DNA of 64,000 nt from Agarophyton chilense. Its lineage: Eukaryota > Rhodophyta > Florideophyceae > Gracilariales > Gracilariaceae. Shown piece by piece: positions 1 through 11,954 of the stretch. The position numbers and the translations under genes were made by a program. The stretch covers positions 1,302,001 to 1,366,000 of the forward strand of contig JARGXX010000075.1 of the NCBI GenBank assembly GCA_030374765.1. Reading direction: 5' to 3'. The notes under the pieces were generated by a model. The model was not told where the DNA came from. It saw only the letters and a program-made list of their open reading frames with translations, and made no database searches. Each line of letters opens with the position of its first letter. Within the stretch, counting starts at the first letter, position 1.

Positions 1-1043
1 AGGCCCACACAACGGCTAAACATTCTTTCTCGGAGACCGAGTAGTTCCTTTCATGGACATTCAGGGAACGTGACCAGTACCCAATAGGGTGACGTTCACC
101 ATCCTCAGAGGATTGGAACAGTGCACACCCTACTTGGTTTGCACTAGCATCGGTGTCCACTTCGTAAGGGAGCCCAGGATTGGGTAGAGCCAAGATTGGC
201 GGTGATGTTACGGCATTCACCAGTGCCGTGAAGGCAGATGCTTCCGCGTCGCCAAAAGGTTCCAGTTCAACTGGTTGTCCCTTCGTCAGGAGCCTGTTGA
301 GGGGGGTGGCAATATCCGCAAAGTTCGGGACGAATCGGCGATACACGTTACACAGACCTAAGAAGGATCGCAACTCCGTTTGAGTTTTCGGATGTTTTGC
401 TTCCTTCAAGGATTTCACTCGTATTTCATCGATTGAAAGCTGTCCGGGACGGATGACATGACCCAGATACTTAACCGAATCGGTGAAAAACTCGCACTTC
501 TTGAGTTTCAAGGTGATTCCCGCGTCGCGGAGTATCTTCATTACGTCCCTGACGTGTTCGAGGTGGTCATCCAGGTTGTTGGAGAAGACAATAATGTCGT
601 CTAAATACACTAGACACGTCCTCCACTTGAAGGGAGCCAACAGAATGTCTATCGCCCGTTGAAACGTTGCGGGGGCATTTGTCAACCTAAAAGGCATCCT
701 CCAGAATCGGAAAAGTCCTTGATGACACACGAAAGCCGTTTTGTCTCGATCTTCCTCCCTAATAGGGACTTGCCAGCAGCCCGAATTGGCGTCGAGGGTA
801 GAGAAAACAGTAGCGCTCCCAAGGGAGTCGATGTATTCGTCCATCCGAGGGATCGGGTACACATCCTTAATGGTTACCTCGTTCAGGCGTCTGTAATCGA
901 TGCAGAAACGCCACGATCCATCCGGTTTCGGAACTAACACCACGGGTGAGGCCCAAGCGGACTGGGCAGGTTCAATTACGCCCGCTTTTAGCATCTTCTC
1001 CACCTGAGATTTCTCCTCTTCCCGAGCTTTCGGTCCAGCCCTG
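1..1043 (-). pseudogene. gypsy copy 1 pol, reverse transcriptase to RNase H part (partial)
   Basis: This stretch aligns base for base with 24471-25520 of copy 2, which encodes the palm of the Ty3-type reverse transcriptase (YLDD motif) and the start of RNase H. I saw no stop in the parts of the pol frame I checked, and it continues beyond the left edge. It is out of frame with the protease part because copy 2 has 17 nt where copy 1 has 4 near 1043, a 13-nt deletion. A full-length Pol is therefore not made from this copy unless the shift is suppressed. Confidence 0.8.
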
Positions 1044-2304
1044 TAAGAGGCCGAGTGTTCGGTAACAAGTCGATGCGGTGTTCTGTAATCCCAATAGTTC
1101 CAAGGGAACCATCCCACATGGGGGTAAATTCACGAAGCATGTGCCTCAGCTTCTCCCAATGAGATGCGGGTACATGGTTGAGATCCCATTTATCCAATTC
1201 CTGAACAGGATCCGTCTGGTCTGCTCCTGTGATAGGGGCCGTAACCTCCTGAGGTTTAAAGTGTTCAGGGTGTGGAGCTGCAGTCGTATGCTCACCGTCT
1301 TCCGCGATTTCGGCAGTGTCCTCCCCCTCCTTAGGGTCCGCCACACCAAGGACCTCTGCGATAGAGATCTTTGTAGGTACGACCGCATGCGGGTGTGGAA
1401 GAACAGAACCCAGGATCTGGTGTTTGACCAAATGCTGCGTTGTTTTCCCAAAGTTGGCTACCAAAACCTTGAAAGGTTTATCCGGTTCCACGGAGACAAC
1501 CCCATTCGCAAGGGCGAGTTGACGCCGCGTATACAGGGACGGGTTCGGTTGTACCACATGCACACCAATTTGCTTGGTAATAACTGTGACCCAAACCTGG
1601 GTTTCTGGCGGGATAGCCACTGACTTCGCAACCTTTACCCGTGTAGACACTGGGTCCTTCTTCACAGATTCCTGCGCGACAGGGAGAGGAACGCGTGTTC
1701 GCGCTGCTCCCTGTAAGGGTTTACGAACGATTGGGATCGTAGACCCGTCTTCGAGTTCCACAGTTCTATTCCGAGGACGGATGGCTTCCACGAAGCGGTC
1801 GCAAAAGTCACAACCCAGTATGACTGGTGCTGCAAGTGACTTGCATACAATAAACTCTAGCTGAACGAGATAGGAGCCTAACCTCACCATGAGGGAAATT
1901 GTACCCAGTGTCCGTAGCGGGTTGTTGTTTGCATCGGCGATATCCAAACGTGGACCGGTACGAACTTGAGACCGGAGCAGCGGGGGTAACAATTCAACAT
2001 GAATTAAGATAGGAGCGGCTCCTGTATCCAGGACAGATATTTGGCGAACCATAAACTGGTTGGACAGGCCGAAGTCGGCGAATACTTTATAATTCCGCTT
2101 GGCCATTACCATAACTCGATCCGGAATACGGACATTACGGGACCGTATCCACGGGCGACGGAGGACACTAAAGTATCCCGAGTTAACGTCGGTGTCAGCC
2201 GTTCTCCTTGAAAGGATAGTCACAGCTGGGGAGCGAAGCTGGAGCGCCTCGGGCGTCTTCAACTCCGGCTCAGAAGACGCCCCTCCCGCAGGGGAGACTC
2301 CCAA
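988..2304 (-). pseudogene. gypsy copy 1 pol, aspartic protease and N-terminal RT
   Basis: The frame encodes a retropepsin-like domain with the active-site motif LDTGA about 90 residues in. It continues into the linker that precedes reverse transcriptase, then ends in about 20 unrelated residues caused by the 13-nt deletion near 1043. No ATG is near the 5' end. The frame overlaps the end of gag and lies in the -1 frame relative to it, so it is probably expressed as a Gag-Pol fusion. Copy 2 has the same region uninterrupted into RT. Confidence 0.85.
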
Positions 2305-2306
2305 AT

Positions 2307-4337
2307 TTAGTTTTTCGAAGCGGACCCCACCGAATTTGGTGCAGCTGCCTCGAAGGGGACCGGTTGTTCCCCGTTCGCGGGTACAAGTTCTGTATCCCTG
2401 TCAGCAAGGTGAGCTCGGAGTATCCTTTGTTCCTCATAGGACCTACTCGGGACTCGAGCTTTCTCTTCAGGGGTCAGAGCCTCGTACTGAGCGATAATTC
2501 GTGAACCCTCCCGCAGGGGAAATGTGCAGTCTGGTGCTTTGTGACCACGGAGGTAACACAAATAGCAAATCACCTCTGCCGGGTTCGGTTGTGGACGTGA
2601 ATCCACGCGACGTGGTTCTGTATCCCTCCATCCGGGGCGAGAGAATCGAGCAGCGGTATTCGCAAAAGGTAGCGATGCGGCTGGCACCCTCCGTCCTTGG
2701 GTATAGAGTGCAGGGTCTTCATCCGTAGTCGGAGCGGATGTCGACGGCAACTCAGACGTACCCATAGATTCGGGGTTACTTCCCATGAAGTGAATGTTAT
2801 CATTGACCCCCACACGGGCAGGGCCTCCTGCGAGTGACAAAGACGAGTTACCTTCATCGGCGAGGAGTGCACGTGTCGGCCGACTCTTTCGGTTCTGCCG
2901 GGCACGGAGAGTATGCCCCTCAGCCTGGGCGTACTGAACCAGTTCCAAGTTGGTTAGCTTGCGCTTCTCTTCCCGATGTCGGGCTACCAATGCCCTTATC
3001 GAGGGGTCCAAACCATCCACAAACATGGAGCATCTCTCGTAGGCGGGGAATACATTACCGCATCGGTGAAACGCTTTATTCAAGCGAGTTGAATACACCG
3101 TTTCGGTTTCCATCGGCTTCTGCCGCGTATCCCTTAATGCAAGGATTGCTTCCTGAATCGCATTTCCAGTAGCGTATGACCTCAAGAGGTACTGCACCGC
3201 TTCGGGCCAGCACGTGACTCCCCCTTCCGAGGCTCGGGATGATCCACGGACGGAGTTGAACTGGTCTTCAGCCATCCCCTTTAAGAAATAGGGTAATGCA
3301 AGATACGCTTGCGCTTCACTCATACCGAGGATGTCAGCCTCCTGGACGAACCTCGCAAGGAAATCGAGCACCAGAATTGGGTCTGTTCCTGTGAACTCCC
3401 TCTTCCGTAGGGTGATGCTCAGCCTTTTGATGTAGTCCTTGACCTTACCCGTTCCGCGGGATGTTCGATCTCCCGATGGGTTATCCAACCGGTAATAGCG
3501 GTACGATAGCAGCTCCCGATAGAGAGGATTCGTCGGCTTCAGCTCCCTTAATCCAAGGTGTTTCCTACCCTTCTTCCGGGTACGGATTGCCCCTTGAGAG
3601 GTGTAAGTAGCCTTCGACCGAGTCGCCCGGGATGACCGGCGTCCATCTTCACTATCAGAAGATTCGGAGGACGAACTCGATGACGAGCGATTGGGATCGG
3701 AATCCGATAAATCCTCTTGGAGGTGAACCCTCTTCTTGGACTTGCGGCGGTCCCGTTTAGCGGAGCGGTGTTCTTCGTCTTCCGAAACGTCGGGTTTATC
3801 CTTCGAGGCTTCTGTGTCTCCGTCCATACGGATAATGGCCTCGAGGGTGTCCAGCCGAGCTCGGAAGCGTTCCGCTTGCACGCGGTGTTCCTCCACGAGG
3901 CTCCGGTACTCCTGGACAAAGACCCTGGGGGTACCAAAGCTTTCCAAAATGGAGTTCACATCCCTCCTCAGGGTACGAAGGTCATCGGCGACTCCCCGCT
4001 CCTGGGCGTCCTCCACCTTGCAGCGGAGGGTAGTAACCTCCTGAAGGAGCTCGACGTAAGCCGCGTTGGCGATATCGATTCGAATCTCCAGGCGCTGTAA
4101 TTCAGGGTCGGCCCGACTTCGGGGTGCTGCTGAGGGGGTCTCCACCACTGGAGCTGGGCCCACAGCCACGACCTCTCGAGGACCTGAAACCACTGAGGGT
4201 GCTCTCCGAGTGTCCGGATCGATACCGGAATCGTTCCGACCTTCGGGAATTGAGCTCCTCGACCTAGGCGGGGCCGGGGGCACTGAATCCGCTTGACGGT
4301 TCGATCCAGTCCTGGAACCACGGGTAGGCGGCGACAT
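2307..4337 (-). CDS. gypsy copy 1 Gag-like protein (676 aa) with CCHC zinc knuckle
   Basis: The start is an ATG at 4337, about 230 bp inside the 5' LTR. The first third is Ser/Pro/Glu-rich with a likely coiled coil (about residues 75-165) and a serine-rich stretch near residues 210-230. The central part resembles a Ty3-type retrotransposon gag capsid (PYFLKGMAEDQF region). A zinc knuckle C-x2-C-x4-H-x4-C (CYLCYLRGHKAPDC) lies near the C-terminus. It would form the nucleocapsid and bind element RNA. The frame is intact here, unlike copy 2, and stops with TAA exactly at a candidate frameshift site. Confidence 0.9.
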   Translation of the reverse strand: MSPPTRGSRTGSNRQADSVPPAPPRSRSSIPEGRNDSGIDPDTRRAPSVVSGPREVVAVGPAPVVETPSAAPRSRADPELQRLEIRIDIANAAYVELLQEVTTLRCKVEDAQERGVADDLRTLRRDVNSILESFGTPRVFVQEYRSLVEEHRVQAERFRARLDTLEAIIRMDGDTEASKDKPDVSEDEEHRSAKRDRRKSKKRVHLQEDLSDSDPNRSSSSSSSESSDSEDGRRSSRATRSKATYTSQGAIRTRKKGRKHLGLRELKPTNPLYRELLSYRYYRLDNPSGDRTSRGTGKVKDYIKRLSITLRKREFTGTDPILVLDFLARFVQEADILGMSEAQAYLALPYFLKGMAEDQFNSVRGSSRASEGGVTCWPEAVQYLLRSYATGNAIQEAILALRDTRQKPMETETVYSTRLNKAFHRCGNVFPAYERCSMFVDGLDPSIRALVARHREEKRKLTNLELVQYAQAEGHTLRARQNRKSRPTRALLADEGNSSLSLAGGPARVGVNDNIHFMGSNPESMGTSELPSTSAPTTDEDPALYTQGRRVPAASLPFANTAARFSRPGWRDTEPRRVDSRPQPNPAEVICYLCYLRGHKAPDCTFPLREGSRIIAQYEALTPEEKARVPSRSYEEQRILRAHLADRDTELVPANGEQPVPFEAAAPNSVGSASKN
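2310..2316 (-). promoter_or_regulatory. candidate -1 ribosomal frameshift site at gag-pol junction
   Basis: In gag frame the mRNA reads G AAA AAC followed at once by the TAA stop. The pol frame is the -1 frame and is open across this point. The heptamer is close to the X-XXY-YYZ slippery pattern but imperfect at the first base. The identical arrangement is kept in copy 2 at 26799-26805. Confidence 0.5.
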
Positions 4338-4541
4338 GCTGCAGACACGACACCGACGATTCGGGGTAACGATGAAATTCGATCACGAGATTCCAGGAGA
4401 ACGGATGACGTAACGCAAAACAAAAATAAAAACGAATTCCACCCTTTCCAAAGGGAACCACTACAACAAATCTTCACGACGGTGCTTCCTCTTCCAAGAG
4501 ATATTCCAACACGTGGATGACCAACCCAAAAGTCCGAGAAC

Positions 4542-4562
4542 GGATTCTAAGTCGGGAGACCA
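4542..4562 (-). other. candidate primer-binding site, gypsy copy 1
   Basis: Two bases inside the 5' LTR the element strand reads TGGTCTCCCGACTT, starting with the TGG expected opposite a tRNA 3' CCA. The same sequence sits in the same place in copy 2 (29031-29051). I could not assign a primer tRNA. Confidence 0.5.
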
Positions 4563-4564
4563 CT

Positions 4565-5481
4565 TGTGGAGCAAAACCCGGCGACGGGAAGTGCTCTCAA
4601 GGTGTTCGAAGCCTTGCTCCCTAGGGGAGGCAGACTCAGAGACAGAGCCCTCCGTTCCACCCGTAGTGTGGGGTGTAACTCCCACGGGGGATTCCGGCAG
4701 TACCGACGGAGGTGAGGGGTAGAAACCGTTGGATCGGGAATGGGTATGGGTATCCCAAAGAATGGGGAAAATCCGGCGAAGAGGAAAAACGGGGCGAGGG
4801 TCGGGCACTAACAGGCACCGGACCCGAGAACCAGAAAAGGGGCGAAACAACTAAAGAAACCCAATACAGGGGCGAAAACCTGTCCTCGAAAGGAAACAAA
4901 AAAAGCACGCAACAAGTAAGCAGAACCCCCACGGGGTATCGTGCACGCAGGTCGTCTGAACTGTCCCAAGGGGGTGGTTGCACGGAACCCAAATGTGGGC
5001 ACTCTCCAAGTGGAGTCGTGTCCCTACGCAGGCGTTGCTAACCAGAGCCCGTTTCGGGTTGTAAGGCCGAAACGATGGCGACGAAGAACCTCTAAAGGTA
5101 TCGAAGACCAACCTTGGTTTTTCATTTACTTTGAGCTTCGGACTGTCAGATCTCGTCTCCCTAAGTAGGGCCCACTAACTAAACTCTACAGTAGTGCACA
5201 CCTGCTCAGGGCCATACACGTGGAGATCCCACTGTCAGGGCCCAAAAATCCAACGTTCTAACAAATATCCGAAAAATCGGTGCCAAAATTAAGCCACGTG
5301 TATCACGGGGCCAATCCAACCATGGGCCATCCGAATTTTCACTTCCTCGGCGAATTCTAACCGGAAAACAGTGCCACCTCAGCACACCTTAGAGGGGATA
5401 ATAGTCATAACCCTCGGAGGGTTCAATTCTCATTCTATGAGTTGCATCTTCAAGTATCCCCTAACTGGGCGCTGCTCTACA
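4565..5481 (-). repeat. 5' LTR of gypsy copy 1 (917 bp)
   Basis: The ends are TGTAGAGC...GCTCCACA in element orientation, matching the LTRs at 18200-19122, 29054-30898 (interrupted) and 29468-30383 (inverted). It begins directly after the primer-binding site and ends at unrelated flanking DNA (ttctgcaac). Confidence 0.92.
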
Positions 5482-5677
5482 TTCTGCAACTGCTAACTTC
5501 ATTTTGGACGCCATGTTCGCTTTTGGCTACTCTACACTGAGTAACAGGGCGTCATGGAGCTTTCTTTTTCTTCGTTTTAAAACGCTTATTTATCAATGAG
5601 TCGCACAATTGGAGAGAATGGGACGTGTTGGCTGAAAGTTGCACTAACCGAATGTTGTTTTCATTTCACACTTGAAA

Positions 5678-7490
5678 CTAAAAGAGTGCGTTCTTCCGTG
5701 AACTGTATCTATTTAATAACAGAAAAATGGTGTTGTTCGATGAAATTAACCGTTCTACAAACTTTACGAAGTGATATATGAATGCTGACAATGTCTGGCG
5801 ATCCATGGAACCTTTCTCTATACATCTCACGACAGTTCGGCTTGTAATTTTGTTTGCGATGCTCAACCATTGGTATTTCAATGGAAGCAGTTCGGTCGTG
5901 CGTGTCTCAATCGGGTTCATCCAGGATGGAACAGATTTTTTCCCGGTAAGGAGCAATTCGTGCGCGAATAACCGGTCGGGGACCCATTCATATGGTATCC
6001 CACATATCCGGGACCACGTCACAGATTTTATGAGTAATATTAGTTTTAAGTATTTCGGACACCTTAGAAGGTATGTTTTGTAAGTATCTACACTAAAACC
6101 GTAGTGAACAGGTGGACTTGGAAGGCTGGGTTTACACACATGATACGTGGGTAGACCAGGGTTGGTTTGAAATACTATAGTCTACACGTCTAGTTCACTT
6201 TCTAGAATAGAATTCAGCGATGGCTTCACCGCCATCTCCACCACCAAGTAAATCGTATCCCCATGGGTTGGATCTAGGTTATGTCACCCACACGAATCTC
6301 AGTCTCTTAACGGAAGGATACGCGACCGCTTTGTCTACTCTATCCCCTCGGAAAACTCAGGCGTTGCTGTACCATCTTTATTGATGCTTTTTTTCTTTTA
6401 TTAGTTATCCTATGTTTAGGATAGTACACGGCCCTTGTATAGGGTGGTGTTTTTGCGTCTTGGTTTCACAAATCTAGAGTGGATACCCCTTGCATAGGTC
6501 TGTAAGTTTGTTCGTGCGCCCTATTACGCCCACAATTTTCACCGTACATTTTCTGTTTTCCACAAAAAATCCTTGTCTTAGAATCCTCTTTTGATTTGTT
6601 TCCTTTTTCTGGGTTTATCACTTTCGTAGGTATTTTCTGAACCACTGTTTTCTTACACTCACATACCAGGGACACGAAGCATTGTTCCCTGAGTTACACC
6701 TCTTTGCGAGAGCTGGACTCGGACATCGTAGAGGTATTAACCCGTTTTTGGATTGTTCTATACCCGGCAGAAATAAGAAAGGGCGGGATCATTTATCCAT
6801 TAGGAAAAGTGGCAATGATTGCGATTAGATGCTTACTGGTGTCCTTGATATTGTGAATGCGGCCGGAAAAATGAGATTCTTTAAAGCTAAACACTTTTAC
6901 TTGCTTCTGTACAATTTTTATAAATTAGGGTCATCCATATTTAACACTGTTGTAGGGTCGGCAAATATGTTTAGCTCTTTGTGACACAGTTCTTGCAGAG
7001 TGTCAGACAGGGTTTGAACGTGAGCGAAATGTTCACCCTGGAAGTATTTATGCGACATATGCTCTGCGTTTCTGTAGGTCAGTGATCAATTGCGTGCTCG
7101 AAAGAACATTAATCGATGATCAGATGGAATATCTGCCTTGCATCATGTGTTCGAATTATTGGTTATTTCACCGATTTTGCTCTTCATTTTGCATGCCTCC
7201 AGTGCAAATCCGCTGTTGGTAGCAAACAGAGCGCGGTCGACAATTGCTTTGTCTTCTGCTTTCGTGAGAACGAGGGAACGCTTTGGTTTATAAATTGTAC
7301 TCTTACGGAGCCCAGTAAGATGCCGTTGATAGGTTGTTGAGCGAGATAAACTACAAGTTTGTGCTACCGTACGAACTGAGACACTACGCCCAAGTGATTG
7401 GAAATTTTGTCTGTGCTTTGCTTTTTGAGCGATTCGCTGCGCATTTTGATGTTTCAGACGAGCGGTTTGTTTTCGCATTGAGAACGGCAT
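5678..7490 (-). pseudogene. Decayed pogo/Tigger-like DDE transposase
   Basis: Two minus-strand fragments belong together. 7490-7143 encodes a psq/CENP-B type helix-turn-helix: a serine-rich SVRTVAQTCSLSRSTTY helix pair followed by LTKAEDKAIVDRAL, as in the N-terminus of pogo-family transposases. 6139-5678 encodes part of the DDE_1 catalytic fold (HFVKFVERLISSNNTIFLLL followed by N-x-YSS), where the usual catalytic Asp of the LLLD motif is Asn. The intervening 1 kb is out of frame and shows no long ORF. The element is inactive. Its ends could not be set; tandem copies of a cccaaa(t)taaagccgg-like motif near 7622-7655 may be part of a terminal repeat. Confidence 0.6.
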
Positions 7491-7626
7491 GGCGCTTCAA
7501 GTGGTTGATGGTTGTCGGGGAAGAAAGTGGCTCTTGTGGGGCGCCGAGGACATGTCGCACATCATCTCGCGACCGCGGAGATGTCCGCGGCCGGTTGTTT
7601 TTTGGGTGAATGGGACAACGTCCCAA

Positions 7627-8536
7627 ATTAAGCCGGTTCCCAAATAAAGCCGGCGTGATTGCTACCCCTCAAAAACGCTTCTTTTCATAGCTTTACGGCG
7701 AAAAAATCGGCCATGGCCCGCCGTTGATGTCCGAAGGCCATGTCTTCTTTGTAGTAGAGATAAGATTTTTTCGGTTCGAAAGGGTTAATTGTATTTCATG
7801 CACCATAGTCATGTTCTGTTCACGCGTAAACACGCCAGTTAAGACGCTCCCTGAGGGGGCGTCAGGGAGTGTCTGAGATATATAAATCTCGGTGAGTGTA
7901 GTAGGCTAATGTGTGTACACTCAATTCACACTTGGCGTTCCGTAAGAGAGGGAGGAAGGAAAAGGGCGGGGGTTGCAATGGGTGCGACAGCTGATGCTCT
8001 TTTTAGTACACTGAACACTTGGCTTAGTGTGCGGAGAGACACAATCCTCAGGCAATCGCGTTCTTGCGTTCGTGGTTTTCGGTCTTCACGGCGCTGAATT
8101 GACAACGCGCTTACAATAAGTACCATACGGCTCTTCATGGTTGTCTCTATTGACGCCAGAAAAAGCTGTAGTATACTGTTCTAAAAGCGACGAGTCTTTG
8201 TATGGCTGAATTAAGTTAGTCTCGCTGGGGATATCCCCATTTGAAGCCACCACGTTCATGCAGCTGAGGACAGTTGTCATTAGCTAGCGACTCCATGTCC
8301 ACATGTGAGTTTCCAAACCCCCAAATGCTCGTTAAGTGACTATTATGGCTTCTGGACATGCAAAGTTAGAACTACTATTGGAGGCTTCAACGCTAAGAAA
8401 TATTATACAATGCTCAAAAAAAGAATCTAAAGCGTATCCACTCATTGATATCAACCCATCACACCCAAAAGGCACCCGGTGATAAAATCTTCCTCCTACG
8501 AAGTTGTTGCTTCAACATTGATATGCCGGTTCAACA
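7627..8536. other. Intergenic, no gene recognised
   Basis: Small frames here lack family signatures. The only structure seen is an inverted repeat followed by a TATA-like stretch (7843-7887). Confidence 0.5.
7843..7887 (+). promoter_or_regulatory. 12-bp inverted repeat followed by TATA-like box
   Basis: GACGCTCCCTGA and TCAGGGAGTGTC pair with one mismatch around a 7-nt loop (7843-7873). A gatatataaat stretch follows at 7877-7887. It could be a relic LTR promoter or a real core promoter, but no convincing gene lies downstream. Confidence 0.3.
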
Positions 8537-11500
8537 TCAAGAGCGGTTGCGACCAATCAAGTCCGCGGGATCAGCAGGCCCTAGGAGACTGTCGTCTTCG
8601 AAGTCCGTAGATCCTAGATCCACAGCATCTTGCATATTATTCAGCATGCTGCTGATGTTTCCCAACATAGGCTCTTCTTCAACGCCAGCGGATAAGAAGG
8701 GAGGCAGTTCATACGGATACGTTGGGCCGTTTCCTCCATTAACCTTTCCATTGTGGCTTCCCGTCGCAATACTGAACTGAGCCATACCATCTACAGCATC
8801 CAGACCACCGTTATCTATGGAACGTGCTCCACCAGATGGGGGCGGCAGCATATCAAAAAGTTGAGCTGGGCCGCTGCTCGCCATTGCGTTGGGAGACTGT
8901 CTTCCATGTTGGGGATCATGCCCACCATGGTCGGTGTTCTTCTCCACAACATTTTCAAATGTAAGCTTTGGCTCTTCCCCGGCCACCTGTGGCTGTCTTG
9001 GCACCCCCGTTCTGGTTTTTGCATTTCCGTCGTTTCTGCCCTGTCTACGCTTATCAGAACCCTGTGAAGGATCTGTAATGGCCCCCATTACTGAATTCAC
9101 GTGAATCATAGGGTTAGACCGGTCTGCTGGTAAATTCCTAGGCGCGGCTTTCATCTTGGTATTCACAGAAGTTGCATTCTTCACGTCTGTTATTGTCGAA
9201 CGGGGGGTCTGTGCCGCGGCAGTGTTCCTTGATGAATTGTTTCGAGCGATTTGTCCCCTATCCGCACGGGATCGCTTACCACCTGTAGAGGATCGCGCTT
9301 TAGTACGGTTTCTGGCGCGTTTCGATGGACCGGATCCTTGCGACGCTCTCCTTTCAACAGCATTACTGCCCCCCGATGCTGTACTCCTTTGAGAAGGGGT
9401 GGTGGCTCTGTTCGCAGGTGGATTCCTATCACTTCTCGTTGAACGCGTCTCTGTCTCTGCGTCATCCCCAGCTTTGGTTTTTATTGCCACACCCACACCT
9501 GCAACAAGGGCGTTCTGCAAGCTTGTAGAACGACGAAGTCCATTTCCATTTTTCACCTTGCTTGATTCATGAGCGAGATGAACACGGGAAGGGTCTTTGG
9601 GGTCGACTGGATTTGAAACTTGATTTGATGCAGCAGCTTTTGCATTGTTGCTCTGGACCTTGGAACCTGGTTTTGAAATGGGATTGACTTCTGCCTTCAT
9701 CTTTCCAAGTGCATCGCTACCTTCCTTCGACATAGCGCTGTCCCGAAGCCTTTGAGTAGAACGCTGCAGTCTCTCGGAGATAGGTACGTCTTCAGAAGGC
9801 TTATCGCCATTTGTTCTGCCCTGATTTCCGACACCTTTGTCATTCTTGAGCGATCTCGATTGAGTTCGTGAGTTTTGAGATGCCTTCTTAGTTTGACCAG
9901 GTACATTCTGCGGATTTCCCAGGTTGGGCATAGATGCAGTCACTCCAGCAATCGGAATAGAGTTCTGTTGCAAAACGCCGGGAAGATTTTTACCATCCAT
10001 ACAAGGCACATACGTAAAGCCTTGAGCTGACATGTCCAATGGTATTTGGTTGTTCGGCATCACGAAGGCTGGCGATGCGGAAACCCGGGCACCCGAGGCA
10101 CTTGGAAGAGCCTGGGAATGTGCCTGCAAGGCTTGTGACATGGCTAATGAGGAAGCGTCACCCATTCGGAACGCTGTCTGAAGAGAGCTGCTGGCGACGT
10201 TCATTTTGGCGGAATCTTGATCAACTATGTGGGCAGGATTGCGGTTTTCAACGCGAGGTTGCTGAAAAGCTTGCCGTCGTTTCTGCGGCTCTTGTGCCTG
10301 AAGAGCTAGAGATTGTGCCAGCATATTGGAACGGGGAGCAAGTCGCATTCCATTTCGAGCGGCTGCTGCATGAGCTAGGTATCGTTGGTCGTTTCGATTC
10401 GCGGCGGCGGCGGCAGCAGCAGCGGCAGCAGCAGCTTGAGCGGTATAATGTCTTTGTCTCATCAGCAGCTGTTGCGATTGCTGCGCTTGGATAGAGGGCG
10501 GCTGAGACTGGCCTTTCGAGAAGGCCTCAAGACCCGGAGGTGAAGTTTGTTGGGAGGAATTGGGCGGCGTCTGTGTTTGTTGGTGCTGTTGCGCTTGCTG
10601 TTGTTGTCGTTGGCTGGATTGCTGCAATTTGGATTGAGAAGACTGTTGCTGTTGTGGTTGTGGTTGTTGTTGCTGCTGTTGCTGTTTTTGTTGCTGCTGT
10701 TGCTGCTGTTGTTGTGGTTGTTGTGGTTGTTGTTGTTGTTGATCGGAAGCTGGTTGTTTTTGCTGCGGTTGTGGTTGTTGTTGTTGCGGTGGCTGCTGCT
10801 GTTGAGTTTGTTGTTGCTGCTGTTGTTGCTGTTGTCGTGACTGTTGAAGTTGATGCTGGTGAGGCTGTTGTTGTTGTTGTTGTTGCTGTTGTTGGGATAG
10901 TTGACGAGCCACGCGCGGGGAAACAGAGCTAGTCGGGGCATATCCAGAATAAGATCGCCTTCTTTTGATCGGGGCGGCCGATTCCGGAGCCGAAAAGTGC
11001 AATCGAGAAGAGACATTATCATTAGGCGAGGTAGCCGGAGATTTTGGAGGCAGATGATGTGCAGCCCTTTTTCTGGAAAGCAAAGTGGATGAGGTAGCAT
11101 TAGGGTTGGGTCGCGGCTGAGAATCGTCCTGCACGGCACAGTCGTATGGACGCTGGGCCGTGTTGTGATCCACAGGGCCACGACGACTCGCCGAGCTAGC
11201 GGCATCGCTCGCCAGGCCCGGTTGCATGGAGTAAGCGCGTGACTTGTTGCTGTTGTTGTTGTTGTTGTTGTTGGAGGGCGGGGTAGGAGCTCGCATGGAT
11301 AACGCAGCGGATGCGTGAGCTCGGGGGGGCATGTGAGCGATGGGATTTCGTGGATTATTGGCGGCGGCGGCCTCGGCGGCGGCTTCGGCGGCGGCGGCGG
11401 CGGCGCGGGCGACGTCGCCCGGATCGTTGCGGGGGTTTGAGGCGGGGGCGAGCACACCATCCATGGCGTTGGGATCAACGAGCAAATCGGAGGCAAGCGG

Positions 11501-11922
11501 GTTGGTGAGCGAGGCATCGAGTTGGAGGGAGGAGGGCGTGATGTGCATGGGGAGGGCGCGGCGATGGGGGTCGTGGGGGCGCATGTGGCGCGACATGAGC
11601 TGCTGCTGTTGTTGGTTGGTGGGGCGCATGGCGGCGGATAGGTGCTGAGGCGGCATGTTGCGCAGATGGGGGGGAAGAAGGTGAGGGTGGGGTCGGTGAC
11701 GCGCGGGGTTGGTGGCGAAAAGGGCGGACTGATGGGCGAGGGCGGGCGAGTGGGACGGGTGCGCGGACGAGGGGTGGGAGGGATCGACGTCGGCGGGCGA
11801 GGGATGCATCTGGGCGTGCATTGCGAGCGCGTTGTGCGAGGAGTGTTGAGGGATGTTAGAGGGATGGTGGAGTTGGTGGTGAGGGCGCGGCTGTTGTTGT
11901 TGCGGCTGTTGTTGTTGCTGCC

Positions 11923-11954
<32 letters not shown>

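Larger units (their letters stand above)
1..5481 (-). mobile_element. Ty3/gypsy (chromovirus-like) retrotransposon, copy 1, 5' part
   Basis: Reading on the minus strand the order is 5' LTR (5481-4565), primer-binding site, gag, protease and reverse transcriptase. The element leaves the window at base 1 inside RNase H. The sequence is nearly identical to the complete copy at 18200-30898, which shows what is missing (the rest of pol, chromodomain ORF, antisense ORF, 3' LTR). Gag is a single open frame in this copy, but pol is interrupted by a 13-nt deletion near 1043 relative to copy 2. The target-site duplication cannot be tested because the other end is outside the window. Confidence 0.93.
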
